Below are positions 32,162 through 39,454 of a DNA stretch of 55,567 nucleotides, piece after piece. The translations under genes were made by a program, and so were the position numbers. Location of the stretch: assembly GCA_026196225.1 (NCBI GenBank), contig JAPHRD010000012.1, positions 1 to 55,567 of the forward strand. Reading direction: 5' to 3'. Under the pieces are notes generated by a model, which saw only the letters and a list, made by a program, of their open reading frames with translations, made no database searches and had not been told where the DNA came from. This stretch comes from Motiliproteus sp. (GTDB taxonomy: Bacteria; Pseudomonadota; Gammaproteobacteria; Pseudomonadales; Balneatricaceae). The stretch's first letter is position 1, and every line of letters begins with the position of its first letter.

Positions 32162-32527
32162 ATGAACGCCCACGCCACATTCGAAGGATCAACACTGCAA
32201 ACCCACGTTGGTTTGTTCTCGCAGAGAGAAGCCCAGGTTGTGACATGGGTTGGTGAAGGCAAGACAGATACAGAGATCGGCCCTATCTGCGGCTGCACCC
32301 CCAGAACAGCGAAAGCACACGTTCTATCTGCCATGCGCAAGCTTGATGTTCATACCCGCGCACAGCTCGTAGCCAAGGCATTCACTAAAGGTTTGATGTC
32401 TTCCTTATGCCTCTGCCTAGTCATCATCTCCGCAGTTTCTACCGGCGATGACGTTATGCGCCTCCGCTGCGTCAGTCGTACCAATGCCCGGCCCGTATCC
32501 ACCCGCCAGATTCATTCAGGAGCGTAA
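32162..32527 (+). CDS. LuxR/GerE-type HTH regulator
   Basis: The 121-residue protein contains a GerE-like HTH: LFSQREAQVVTWVGEGKTDTEIG (residues 19-41, in parts) and the recognition helix TPRTAKAHVLSAMRKLDVHTRAQLV. A hydrophobic segment with LMSSLCLCLVIIS (about 79-91) and a basic tail follow, so it may be membrane-tethered. It is the first gene of the rightward operon, with a perfect AGGAGGG ribosome site, and may activate or autoregulate that operon. No receiver or ligand-binding domain is present. Confidence 0.85.
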   Translation: MNAHATFEGSTLQTHVGLFSQREAQVVTWVGEGKTDTEIGPICGCTPRTAKAHVLSAMRKLDVHTRAQLVAKAFTKGLMSSLCLCLVIISAVSTGDDVMRLRCVSRTNARPVSTRQIHSGA

Positions 32528-32530
32528 CCA

Positions 32531-32779
32531 ATGAGCGAAATAGAACCCGTTGACTGCATCTGCCTCGTTAAGGGCCAGAAGCACATGGTAACCGCACTGG
32601 CGGTGGGATTTGTCGGTAATACCGTTGCGATGGATGTCCGTCTTCTGGATACCAACAACAACGAAGTAGCCATGAATGATGAAGATCGCAAAATAGCCGA
32701 ATACGCCATCTGTAAGGAAATGAGAAAGCGTGCCATTGAGCGCAGCTACAGCTCCCCTTTTCAACCACAAGCTATCTAG
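32531..32779 (+). CDS. Hypothetical 82-residue protein
   Basis: No family is recognised. The N-terminal half is beta-rich with two cysteines close together (DCICLVKG), the middle has AMDVRLLDTNNNEVAMND, and the C-terminal part is a basic helix (AEYAICKEMRKRAIERS). It starts three bases after the HTH gene stop behind a CAGGAGCG ribosome site, so it belongs to the same transcript. A role in regulation or recombination is possible given its neighbours. Confidence 0.7.
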   Translation: MSEIEPVDCICLVKGQKHMVTALAVGFVGNTVAMDVRLLDTNNNEVAMNDEDRKIAEYAICKEMRKRAIERSYSSPFQPQAI

Positions 32780-32788
32780 GTGACCGCT

Positions 32789-33109
32789 ATGGATATGGTA
32801 CATCGCATGAATGAATTAGACCGCCGCCGCACTACGCAGCGCACCCCCACAGAGGTGACTGAAAGTGCCATGCAGATTATTGGCAAGACGCTTGTATATA
32901 TCGCTGGTTCGCTTGTCATCTGGGCTGCCTGCTTCGGTGTTGGCACCCTGCTGGGTCTACTAGCACCAGAAGAACACATTGCATCTGGAAACCGAGGGAG
33001 CCACCTGTCGGACGGGCTGCCAGATGCGCACTTGCAATACCCAGTATCTGACACGGCAGCTGAGACGGTACACCTCCTTGTCGCACGTAATAGCACGCGG
33101 GCGATGTAA
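32789..33109 (+). CDS. Hypothetical membrane protein
   Basis: ATG 32789 lies after an AGGTGA ribosome site and is preferred over GTG 32780. The 106-residue protein has a basic N-terminal region (NELDRRRTTQRTP), one membrane helix (LVYIAGSLVIWAACFGVGTLLGLL, about 38-61) and a C-terminal part of about 45 residues with no recognisable domain. No family is assigned. It is in the rightward operon between two small cytoplasmic genes. Confidence 0.6.
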   Translation: MDMVHRMNELDRRRTTQRTPTEVTESAMQIIGKTLVYIAGSLVIWAACFGVGTLLGLLAPEEHIASGNRGSHLSDGLPDAHLQYPVSDTAAETVHLLVARNSTRAM

Positions 33110-33112
33110 ATC

Positions 33113-33433
33113 ATGTATCGGGCAAAGCTGGGCCGCCAGTCCCAAGATAACTGGCCAGAACATACTCCGCTCTGTGGTCTTGATGCCGCGAAAGCCTTTA
33201 ACGAAAAGCTACGCGATGAGCGAAACCACGCGCGATGGAAATGCGGCCAACTGAAAGAAGAGGTCGAACTGCTGGAACGTTGCAGGAAGGACTTGCACGG
33301 AACCACCCGCCAGCTTCAAGGCGAGGTATCAGAACTGCGCAAAGAAAACGTGGATTTGAAACAACAAGTCCGCAACCAAGCGGATCGCATCAAGCAACTA
33401 GAACAGGAAGCAAAGCAATGGCAAGAGGCGTAA
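33113..33433 (+). CDS. Coiled-coil protein preceding ssb
   Basis: From about residue 30 to the end the 106-residue protein is a continuous charged coiled coil with leucine heptads ([20 protein letters not shown], then [22 protein letters not shown]). The N-terminal 30 residues are a short non-helical cap with one Cys. Small coiled-coil proteins of this type often help recombination or ssb function, but there is no direct evidence here. The end overlaps the ssb start by 16 bases, so translation is coupled. Confidence 0.75.
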   Translation: MYRAKLGRQSQDNWPEHTPLCGLDAAKAFNEKLRDERNHARWKCGQLKEEVELLERCRKDLHGTTRQLQGEVSELRKENVDLKQQVRNQADRIKQLEQEAKQWQEA

Positions 33434-33879
33434 ACAAAGTAATCCTGATCGGCAACCTGGGACAAGATCCAGAAACGCGATACATGCCGAACGGGAATGC
33501 AGTCACCAACGTAACGGTGGCCACCAGTGATAGCTGGAAAGATAAAGATGGCCAGCAGCAAGAGCGCACCGAGTGGCACCGCATTGTCTTCTTCGGAAAG
33601 CTCGCGGAGATCGCCGGGCAATATACAAAGAAGGGTTCGAAGATCTACGTAGAAGGTGTGCTGCGCACACGCAAATGGCAGGACCAGAATGGCGAGGATA
33701 AATACACCACTGAGATCGTTGTGGATATGAATGGCCAAATGCAGATGCTCGATAGCCTGGGTTCTGACAAAGCGTCACAACAAGCCGCTGCATACGTGAA
33801 TCAGCCAGCAGCACAGCAGCCCGCTCAGCAACAACCGGCCGCGCCTGAATTTGACGACACAGACGACATACCGTTCTAG
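33418..33879 (+). CDS. ssb: Single-stranded DNA-binding protein
   Basis: The 153-residue SSB begins [19 protein letters not shown]. It has an OB fold through about residue 112 ([56 protein letters not shown]), a Gln/Ala/Pro-rich linker, and the acidic tail ending DDTDDIPF that recruits DNA-processing partners. The frame is open upstream to 33235, but those bases belong to the coiled-coil gene in another frame. It is in the rightward operon and coats phage single strands during replication and recombination. Confidence 0.97.
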   Translation: MARGVNKVILIGNLGQDPETRYMPNGNAVTNVTVATSDSWKDKDGQQQERTEWHRIVFFGKLAEIAGQYTKKGSKIYVEGVLRTRKWQDQNGEDKYTTEIVVDMNGQMQMLDSLGSDKASQQAAAYVNQPAAQQPAQQQPAAPEFDDTDDIPF

Positions 33880-33895
33880 CAGTTGATGGTGACCT

Positions 33896-34084
33896 ATGAA
33901 CTACATCTACGCGGTTGAAAAGCAGATCTACGTCCATGGTGATGATATCGATCCAGGAAGCTTGACCGCATGGACGTTAGACAAGGCGTATTGGAGCAAG
34001 CGAAGCGCGGACAAATACGCCGAAAGGCGTAACGAAAACCCCTGCAGCCTGCGCCGCCGAGTCATTAGAAAGCACGTTACCTGA
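33896..34084 (+). CDS. Hypothetical 62-residue basic protein
   Basis: No family is recognised. The product has a beta-hairpin start (MNYIYAVEKQIYVHGDDI), a Trp- and Tyr-containing middle and a basic C-terminus (SLRRRVIRKHVT), suggesting nucleic-acid contact. It starts 16 bases after the ssb stop with a GTGACC-like weak ribosome site. Codon use matches the neighbouring genes. Its short length keeps confidence moderate. Confidence 0.6.
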   Translation: MNYIYAVEKQIYVHGDDIDPGSLTAWTLDKAYWSKRSADKYAERRNENPCSLRRRVIRKHVT

Positions 34085-34095
34085 GACAAGCAGTT

Positions 34096-34404
34096 ATGGA
34101 TAACACAGCAGAACAACAACACCGCGCCCCGCTCGCTTTAGAGCCGTTCGAATTCGATTGCGAGCACGGCCGCTTCAGGATCTTGAACGACAGCTGCACA
34201 CAAAAGCTGGCTGATCTGTGGGTGCGAATCGATACCGGCAACCCTGAGAAGATCGGACAAGTATTGAAAGCGGGATTGTTTGTACTGCTGATGGGCCTGG
34301 CTCATTTGATTGACTGGACACCCCCAAGCGATCAACCCCGTGAAGAAGTCGCCAGAGTCGCGCAAATGGCTAGAACCGGGAAAACAGAAGGACTGATGCT
34401 GTGA
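34096..34404 (+). CDS. Hypothetical 102-residue protein
   Basis: No family is recognised. A hydrophobic stretch at about 55-75 (VLKAGLFVLLMGLAHLIDW) could be a membrane helix or the core of a helical bundle. The N-terminal half has CEHGRFRILND and CTQKLADLWVRID. The C-terminus is helical and charged. It overlaps the next gene by four bases (GTGA). Part of the rightward early operon. Confidence 0.6.
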   Translation: MDNTAEQQHRAPLALEPFEFDCEHGRFRILNDSCTQKLADLWVRIDTGNPEKIGQVLKAGLFVLLMGLAHLIDWTPPSDQPREEVARVAQMARTGKTEGLML

Positions 34405-34601
34405 GTATTGAAGCGTACGTAGAGCAACTGATGATTCAGGTAATTAACACCCAAGGCGCAGAGATCGACCACGGACCCTGTGAACCGTGTGAATACATCG
34501 ATGCCACGCCAGACGATGAAGTGGAGCTGCACTTGCTGCTGAAGTGCTCCAAGTGCGGCAACGAATCAGACGCCGTACACCAGGGCGTAAGCACGCATTA
34601 A
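34401..34601 (+). CDS. Small zinc-ribbon-like protein
   Basis: The 66-residue protein, starting at GTG 34401, has two cysteine pairs: CEPC (about 28-31) and CSKCG (about 49-53), in a beta-rich context (EVELHLLLKCSK). This fits a single zinc ribbon, which may bind nucleic acid or a protein partner. The N-terminal helix (IEAYVEQLMIQVINTQ) could dimerise. Overlaps the previous stop (GTGA). No exact family is known to me. Confidence 0.7.
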   Translation: MSIEAYVEQLMIQVINTQGAEIDHGPCEPCEYIDATPDDEVELHLLLKCSKCGNESDAVHQGVSTH

Positions 34602-34634
34602 CGCTACCCAATTTATCTACATAAGGATTTAGCC

Positions 34635-34862
34635 ATGTATCGAATCGAGATGATCCCCAAGGAAAGCACTATTCAAGAGTGCCTAACCTTCTGGACAGCA
34701 ACAGGCCGTGAAGACGAAACACCAAATGGACAGTTCGTATTCGAAAAAGTTGAATCGTACTTCTACTACGACCGAACGCTAGAAATTCGCAATGGTGACA
34801 AGCTCTACCTCTACAACATGAGCGACTTCTACCGCATCAAGATCATCAAGCTAGCGGAATAA
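34635..34862 (+). CDS. Hypothetical 75-residue protein
   Basis: No family is recognised. It is beta-rich and aromatic, with MYRIEMIPKESTIQECLTFW and later VESYFYYDRTLEIRNGDKLYLYNMSDFYRIKI in parts, compatible with a small five-stranded barrel. A clear AAGGAT ribosome site precedes the ATG. It lies in the rightward operon. The following gene starts 15 bases on, behind an AAGGAGCAGGG ribosome site also found before later genes. Confidence 0.65.
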   Translation: MYRIEMIPKESTIQECLTFWTATGREDETPNGQFVFEKVESYFYYDRTLEIRNGDKLYLYNMSDFYRIKIIKLAE

Positions 34863-34877
34863 GGAGCAGGGTTAAAG

Positions 34878-35237
34878 ATGAGCCATGACATCGATCTATG
34901 CTGCCCAGTCACTGGCAACGTGCTCCACGCCGATCAGCCTCACCAAATGAAAGGCGGTACTTATGCCCTAGGTGGGACAACCGAGCTAAGTCTTAATGTT
35001 ACTTACAACTACTCGAAGCACCTGTACAGGGTTCTTGATGAAGATAATGGTATCCGGTCGCTTAGCGGCAAGTCTGGCGCGGAGACATCCCTTCTTCTAA
35101 GTCGTGCGATAGATCAACTGGGCAACGATAAGTCAGCGGATTACTGGGAAGCCACCGAAGGAAACGTGAAGGCAGCTCTTATACAGCTAAAGACGACGGC
35201 AGACATTCGACCTGATGGCGTTTGGTGCGTTAGGTAA
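34878..35237 (+). CDS. Hypothetical 119-residue protein
   Basis: No family is recognised. The N-terminus has a Cys pair and turns (DLCCPVTGNVL), then GGTYALGGTTELSLNVTYNYS. The C-terminal half is helical with LSRAIDQLGNDKSADYWEAT and NVKAALIQLKTTADIRPDG. The combined pattern looks like a phage accessory protein of mixed alpha-beta fold. It shares the ribosome-site cassette AAGGAGCAGGGTTAA with the next genes, suggesting a common origin of the control region. Confidence 0.65.
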   Translation: MSHDIDLCCPVTGNVLHADQPHQMKGGTYALGGTTELSLNVTYNYSKHLYRVLDEDNGIRSLSGKSGAETSLLLSRAIDQLGNDKSADYWEATEGNVKAALIQLKTTADIRPDGVWCVR

Positions 35238-35242
35238 TTAAA

Positions 35243-35270
35243 CAGATTTAGAAAAGGAGCAGGGTTAATG
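35243..35270 (+). repeat. 28-bp direct repeat, copy 1 (ribosome-site cassette)
   Basis: CAGATTTAGAAAAGGAGCAG followed by GGTTAATG is identical to 35602-35629. Each copy carries an AAGGAG ribosome site and a start ATG. In copy 1 the coding content Thr-Asp-Leu-Glu-Lys-Glu-Gln-Gly-stop is a remnant not joined to a gene, whereas in copy 2 it is the true end of the preceding gene. Confidence 0.85.
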
Positions 35271-35627
35271 ATGAGGACTATTACTCGTGCGGACATCCCG
35301 CCAAAAATTGAGGCCGAAATCAGGTCCGAAGCCGAAGAGAATTTCGCTCGACTTATTAAGAGCGGTATCAATCTTGGCGATGGCACAACCTCGCTACAGG
35401 CTTCTGTTAACAGCAAAGGTGGAATGACTGTTTCGTTCTGTCGGGACAGCTACCACCCTCCTGGAACAACTACGAATTATCTGTCACAGGATGATGCAGA
35501 AAAGGCTCACAGCCGCCTAATGACGACTAAATACCTGGGCCTTAACTTCTCAAACGTATGCGCTATCAACGCATTGATTAAGGCTCTTGAGCTTGGCAAG
35601 GCAGATTTAGAAAAGGAGCAGGGTTAA
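35268..35627 (+). CDS. Hypothetical 119-residue protein
   Basis: No family is recognised. The N-terminal half is helical and acidic (PPKIEAEIRSEAEENFARLIKSG), the middle has a strand-rich stretch (SLQASVNSKGGMTVSF), and the C-terminal part has TKYLGLNFSNVCAINALIKALELG and ends ADLEKEQG. The gene starts behind repeat copy 1 and ends inside copy 2, so the unit looks like a duplicated or shuffled cassette. It shares one base with the next gene. Confidence 0.65.
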   Translation: MMRTITRADIPPKIEAEIRSEAEENFARLIKSGINLGDGTTSLQASVNSKGGMTVSFCRDSYHPPGTTTNYLSQDDAEKAHSRLMTTKYLGLNFSNVCAINALIKALELGKADLEKEQG

Positions 35628-35629
35628 TG
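35602..35629 (+). repeat. 28-bp direct repeat, copy 2
   Basis: The second identical copy spans the last codons of the 119-residue gene and the ribosome site and ATG of the next one. Copies are 359 bp apart. A related AAGGAGCAGGGTTAA also precedes the gene at 34878. Confidence 0.85.
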
Positions 35630-35893
35630 TTTGCCAAGATTTTTGAAAGCAAAGAGTACGGCCAGCTGTGTGCAATCTCATCATCTGAGAATGACGAAAA
35701 TAAGCCAGAAATTAGAGTGTTTGCGGAACCTGACGGGCTTGGAGTGTGCAGCTCAGCGATTATGTTTGAGGAAAGCGACTCAGGGTGGAGCAGAAGAGAT
35801 ACGGGCTTTTCAAAGTTAGATTTAACCGCTGCCGAAGCGATAGCAAAGCCTCTGTTTGATTTCGCTGCGGGCATGAATAAGGGAGAGGGTTAA
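35627..35893 (+). CDS. Hypothetical 88-residue protein
   Basis: No family is recognised. It begins MFAKIFESKEYGQLCAISSSE and continues beta-rich with EIRVFAEPDGLGVCSSAIMF, then a helical end LTAAEAIAKPLFDFAAG. The mixed sheet plus final helix could be a small binding protein. It uses the ribosome site of repeat copy 2 and overlaps the previous gene by one base. It is in the rightward operon. Confidence 0.65.
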   Translation: MFAKIFESKEYGQLCAISSSENDENKPEIRVFAEPDGLGVCSSAIMFEESDSGWSRRDTGFSKLDLTAAEAIAKPLFDFAAGMNKGEG

Positions 35894-35896
35894 ACC

Positions 35897-36553
35897 ATGT
35901 GCAAGGATAAGAAGGTTTGTAGGATCGATGATCCTCGTATCGAAACATACGAAAAACGCACGCGAAGCGGTAGTGAGCAGGTGTTTTATACCGGGAGCGA
36001 CGAAAGAGATTTTGACCGTTGGCGGGCAGAAGGCGGCAATAAAAAACACGGCGTAGAAATGCACGATAAGCCAGACACGATCAGGATTACACCGCCAGAG
36101 CGACACTATTACGCAGAACTGATCGAAGGCGAATGGTGGTGGGTTAATGGCTGTGCGGAATGCAACGGAAGGCCGCGCGACTGGATGACCCATATCGAAT
36201 GCGAAGATCATGATCGGTGCGCCCACTGTGGCTGCTCTAGAGAAGCTTTAGCTGAACCCCCTTGGGGAAGGAAAGACGGCTGGGTGTGTAAACCTTGCGC
36301 CGAAATCGAGGCAGCCGCTGAGCGACACAAAGCCCTAAGCAAGGTTGCTGAGGAGGAATACGACGAATGGGACTACCACCATACTGATGAAATTATCTGC
36401 CCTCATTGCGCAACAAAACAGTATCACGAAATGTGTGACGGAGAGCCAGACAGCAAGCAGCAATGCGAAACATGCGGTGGGGAATTCTCAGTAGAGATCG
36501 AATACTCCTACACGTTTTCTACCAACATTATCGGCGAAAGAATCACGGTTTAA
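35897..36553 (+). CDS. Multi-zinc-ribbon protein
   Basis: The 218-residue protein has at least three metal sites: CAECNG (about 95-100) with a later His, CAHCGC / CKPC (about 112-135), and CPHC...CETCGG (about 173-200). The last pair has HEMCDGEPD between. Such stacked ribbons bind nucleic acids or structure a small nuclease, but no catalytic motif is visible. The family is not recognised. It lies at the end of the first block of the rightward operon. The next gene starts 118 bases later, past a stretch that may carry a promoter. Confidence 0.7.
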   Translation: MCKDKKVCRIDDPRIETYEKRTRSGSEQVFYTGSDERDFDRWRAEGGNKKHGVEMHDKPDTIRITPPERHYYAELIEGEWWWVNGCAECNGRPRDWMTHIECEDHDRCAHCGCSREALAEPPWGRKDGWVCKPCAEIEAAAERHKALSKVAEEEYDEWDYHHTDEIICPHCATKQYHEMCDGEPDSKQQCETCGGEFSVEIEYSYTFSTNIIGERITV

Positions 36554-36671
36554 CCCTGTGGGCGGGTTATATATTTCGCCTCTAGCCAGCATGAATGAAG
36601 GGATATAGCACCATAAAACCTCAGATTGAACTATTCTAGGTTAACAATTGTGCATATAGGGATGAAAGTTA

Positions 36672-37328
36672 ATGGCTAGAGCATTTGAAGAAAAGCATGT
36701 CGTTGAGCTGATAAAGCGTCACGGCGAAGGCGATCAGGGGCAGATGAACAAGGTTTTGATCATGGGCGGTTTAGGCTGGGGTTTGGAGATGAACGAGTTG
36801 ACTGATCTTGAAGTTCGGCACGTGCTCCACCCTAACGGCAATCTTAAGAAAGAGTGGCAGTTACCCAAGGATATGTCTGCCAATGGCCACCCCAGATCCA
36901 TCAATACGAACAACGAAGCGTTGATCAGCGTGCTGAATGAATACCTTGATCAGATGGCAGCGGAAGGCGATCCAGAAGGCGTTGAGGATGAATACAGAGG
37001 TATCAAGCCAACGCGGCTGTTATTCACCAACGCAGCCGGTGAGCGCTTAGGGATGCAGAAGCGAGGCAAGACCAGAGGAACGGCCACAGGCTTACGGAAT
37101 CACTTCCAGCGCCTGATTGATCGATCTTCACTAAAAGGTGGTGGATTTACCCCGGCATCACTGCGAAAAACCTGGGCGCTGAACATGCACAGATCTGGAG
37201 CCGACATTAGAACCATTATGGCCGCAGCGGGAATGCGATCAGTACAAGCAGCAAAGAACCTAGTCTATGACGATGCGGAAACAGTAGAGGCCAGAATGGC
37301 CACAATGTACAGGAAGGTTAAGACATGA
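36672..37328 (+). CDS. Degenerate tyrosine recombinase-like protein
   Basis: The 218-residue protein keeps the fold signature of the catalytic domain: a GWGLEMNELTDLEV box-I-like helix (residues 36-49), TPASLRKTWALNMHRSG (160-176), and a C-terminal GMRSVQAAKNLVYDD. Catalytic residues are mostly replaced: box-I Arg is Glu39, the first His is Ser163, the second His is Met188. Arg165 and Tyr199 remain. It should not recombine DNA as integrases do. It may bind att sites or modulate Int. It lies about 900 bases upstream of the true int. Confidence 0.8.
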   Translation: MARAFEEKHVVELIKRHGEGDQGQMNKVLIMGGLGWGLEMNELTDLEVRHVLHPNGNLKKEWQLPKDMSANGHPRSINTNNEALISVLNEYLDQMAAEGDPEGVEDEYRGIKPTRLLFTNAAGERLGMQKRGKTRGTATGLRNHFQRLIDRSSLKGGGFTPASLRKTWALNMHRSGADIRTIMAAAGMRSVQAAKNLVYDDAETVEARMATMYRKVKT

Positions 37329-37579
37329 GCAAGTGGGTAAGCGTTAAGGACCAACTCCCAGAGCCTGAGAAAAAGGTTCTAATTCTGAATAGCGAAGGAA
37401 TGGAGGTCGCGCACTGGCAAGAAGGCGCGCCAGATCAGCCTGACGAAATGGGATATGACGCAGGGTTTATAGGCGAGCTGGCGTTCCCATCCAGATCCAT
37501 AGGCGCACCAAGCTACATGTATGAGGAGAATTTCCAGCCTACCCACTGGATGCCACTACCAGAACCACCCACCGAATAG
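37325..37579 (+). CDS. DUF551-domain protein
   Basis: The 84-residue protein matches DUF551, a phage and prophage family. It begins with the diagnostic SKWVSVKDQLPEPEKKVLIL and ends with FQPTHWMPLPEPP, with THWMPLP the classical end motif. The function of the family is unknown. It overlaps the preceding recombinase-like gene by four bases (ATGA), so expression is coupled. No cysteine or membrane segment. Confidence 0.9.
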   Translation: MSKWVSVKDQLPEPEKKVLILNSEGMEVAHWQEGAPDQPDEMGYDAGFIGELAFPSRSIGAPSYMYEENFQPTHWMPLPEPPTE

Positions 37580-37587
37580 GAATTGTG

Positions 37588-37941
37588 ATGAAGGGATTAA
37601 TTGCAGCGGTACTGATCGCTCTGGCGCTACCAACAGCAGCCGCCGAGCGGGACTATCAAGACCCATGGTGCTTCCAGCATAAAGGCGAAACTGAAGTGGT
37701 GATGGCTGACCGTAGCCGGGTTGACTGCCTAACCGGCACCCATGCCATTGAATTTGATTTCGGTAGCAAATGGGCTGAAGCCATTGGCCAAAGCTTGGGT
37801 TATGCCTTTGAGACAGGAAAGCGCGCCGGGATCGTGATCATAGCCCGAGACAGCAGGGAATATACGAAGTGGATCAAGCTGAATTCAGTGATCGATTACA
37901 ACAAACTGCCCATCGATACCTGGCTGATTAAGGCGTACTAG
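37588..37941 (+). CDS. Exported small protein with nuclease-like motif
   Basis: ATG 37588 begins a signal peptide (MKGLIAAVLIALALPTAAA). The 117-residue protein continues with a paired Cys region (PWCFQHKG...VDCLTG) and GTHAIEFDFGSKWAEAIGQSLGYA (in parts, about 52-75), followed by TGKRAGIVIIARDS. The E-x-D...K/E-x-I-G-Q arrangement recalls the restriction-endonuclease-like fold found in related phage-borne small proteins. Metal ligands and activity are not proven. It would act in the periplasm, where an incoming phage genome could be met. It lies just before xis. Confidence 0.65.
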   Translation: MKGLIAAVLIALALPTAAAERDYQDPWCFQHKGETEVVMADRSRVDCLTGTHAIEFDFGSKWAEAIGQSLGYAFETGKRAGIVIIARDSREYTKWIKLNSVIDYNKLPIDTWLIKAY

Positions 37942-37949
37942 GAGGATAT

Positions 37950-38246
37950 ATGGAACGATCAATATCACTTCGAGAATGGGACAAGCGGAAGTTTGAGAAG
38001 CCGCACTCAATGTCCACCCTGCGCAAGTGGGCCAGAGAGGGCTATATCAAGCCGCAGCCGGAATTGGTGGGCTCACGCTATGAAGTGCTACCCTCGGCCA
38101 GCTATGTGCGGCCCAATAGCGACAGAATGACGAAGTTGCGCCAAGCTAAAACGATGCAGCAGGCGAATCTTTCCGAGTCATTGAATGCCGCCGCCGCTGA
38201 TCCTGAAATGCTGGAGATCTTGGACGATGAATTCGAGGCCGCGTAA
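37950..38246 (+). CDS. xis: Excisionase-like protein (Xis)
   Basis: The 98-residue basic protein starts MERSISLREWDKRKFEKPHS and has a winged-helix pattern STLRKWAREGYIKPQPELVGSRYEVLPSASYV (in parts), like lambda Xis. It overlaps int by 20 bases with ATG inside its coding end, the same arrangement as lambda xis-int. It would bind near attR and bend the DNA to favour excision. An AGGAGGATAT ribosome site precedes it. Confidence 0.88.
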   Translation: MERSISLREWDKRKFEKPHSMSTLRKWAREGYIKPQPELVGSRYEVLPSASYVRPNSDRMTKLRQAKTMQQANLSESLNAAAADPEMLEILDDEFEAA

Positions 38247-39375
38247 GAATAACCTGGGCGTTCCTAATCTGTATCTGGTCATCAACAAAAAGACCGGGCA
38301 GATCAAGTATCGCTATAAGAACATCCTGAGCGGTAAGTTCAAGATGCTGAAAACGCGAAGCCGTGAAGAGGCCATCATCAAGGCTCAGCAGCTGAACGCC
38401 ATCATCGCCCAAAAGCTATTGGACCGTGAAGCCGCAGCCATCCTAGAAGCCGACAACAGCCAAGGTATTACCGTAGCTGCTTGGATTGATCAGTTTGTTG
38501 AGATCCAGAAGCACAGAGCCGAATCAGGCGAGATAAAAACGAGCACCTACGATAATGCCCGCTGGAAACTAAACCCCGTTAAAGAGAAATGCGGGCGGCT
38601 GAAGCTGGGGCAATTCAACACCCTACGGATCAATGAATACCTTCATGAAAAATACGTTGTTCGCGATAAGAAGCGAATGGCGCAGGCAGTACGATCAAGG
38701 TTGATCGAGGTATTTAAAGAAGCGGTAGCGGCTGGACATTTCCCCGCAGATAAGCCCAACCCGGCAGAAGTAGCCAAGACTGTGCGCGTGAAGGTCAAGC
38801 GCTCACGGCTAACGCTGGATGTATTCAATAAAGCGATGGAATGGGCGCAGAAAAACCAACCTGAATGGCAATGGCGGTCTTATCAGCTGGCGCTATTAAC
38901 CGCGCAGCGCCTGACCGATGTCGGTGGGTTTAAGTTTGCGGATATCAGGAAGGATAATGGGATCGAATATCTGGGGATTGTTCAGGGGAAAGGCGGCAAT
39001 CGGCTGATGATACCAATGGATCTGCACCTGGAAGCCATCAACTGGACGCTTAGAGATATCGTTAGCGCCTGTAGAAATCGAGTAGTTAGCCCGTATCTGC
39101 TCCACCATACCAAGCACGTAGGCAGAGCGAAGCCTGGGCAGCAAGTCAGATCGAAATCATTAAGCAATGGATTTGCCGAAGCCATCAGAGCAGTAAAGAA
39201 AGATTGGGGAGAATACAACCCGCCCTCTTTTCATGAATTGCGCTCACTCTCAGAACGCCTTTTTGAAGAACAAGGCATCAACACGCAGCACCTGCTAGGT
39301 CACAAGCACAAGACCACCACAGACACCTATCATGATGCTCGCGGACACGATTGGATCAAGGTAAAAATCAGCTAG
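38227..39375 (+). CDS. int: Lambda-type tyrosine integrase
   Basis: ATG 38227 gives 382 residues, with an N-terminal arm-binding domain (RPRKNNLGVPNLYLVINK, about 4-21), a core-binding domain (about 85-185) and the catalytic domain. The full catalytic set is present: Arg228 in AQRLTD, Lys255 in QGKGG, His336 and Arg339 in SFHELRSLSERL, His359 in LLGHK, Tyr368 in TYHD. It resembles lambda/HK022 Int closely in the last 50 residues. It recombines the core at the hupV 3' end. The gene ends 90 bases before attR, with arm-like repeats between. Confidence 0.97.
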   Translation: MNSRPRKNNLGVPNLYLVINKKTGQIKYRYKNILSGKFKMLKTRSREEAIIKAQQLNAIIAQKLLDREAAAILEADNSQGITVAAWIDQFVEIQKHRAESGEIKTSTYDNARWKLNPVKEKCGRLKLGQFNTLRINEYLHEKYVVRDKKRMAQAVRSRLIEVFKEAVAAGHFPADKPNPAEVAKTVRVKVKRSRLTLDVFNKAMEWAQKNQPEWQWRSYQLALLTAQRLTDVGGFKFADIRKDNGIEYLGIVQGKGGNRLMIPMDLHLEAINWTLRDIVSACRNRVVSPYLLHHTKHVGRAKPGQQVRSKSLSNGFAEAIRAVKKDWGEYNPPSFHELRSLSERLFEEQGINTQHLLGHKHKTTTDTYHDARGHDWIKVKIS

Positions 39376-39389
39376 GGGTTTAGGTAGGG

Positions 39390-39420
39390 TTTTGCACCTA
39401 TTTTGCACCTATTTTGCACC
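39390..39420 (+). repeat. Three tandem TTTTGCACC repeats beside attR
   Basis: TTTTGCACC occurs at 39390-39398, 39401-39409 and 39412-39420, an 11-bp period (TTTTGCACCTA). They are between the int stop and the attR core, 45-75 bp from it. A fourth copy lies at the left end (4444). Int or Xis arm sites are the likely meaning. Confidence 0.65.
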
Positions 39421-39454
39421 CCTAAAATAATCCTTATATTTCAACGCCTTACAA

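Noticed and set aside
33235-33417. A long N-terminal extension of SSB
   Set aside because: The region is already coding in another frame for the coiled-coil protein, and normal SSB begins at the ATG at 33418.
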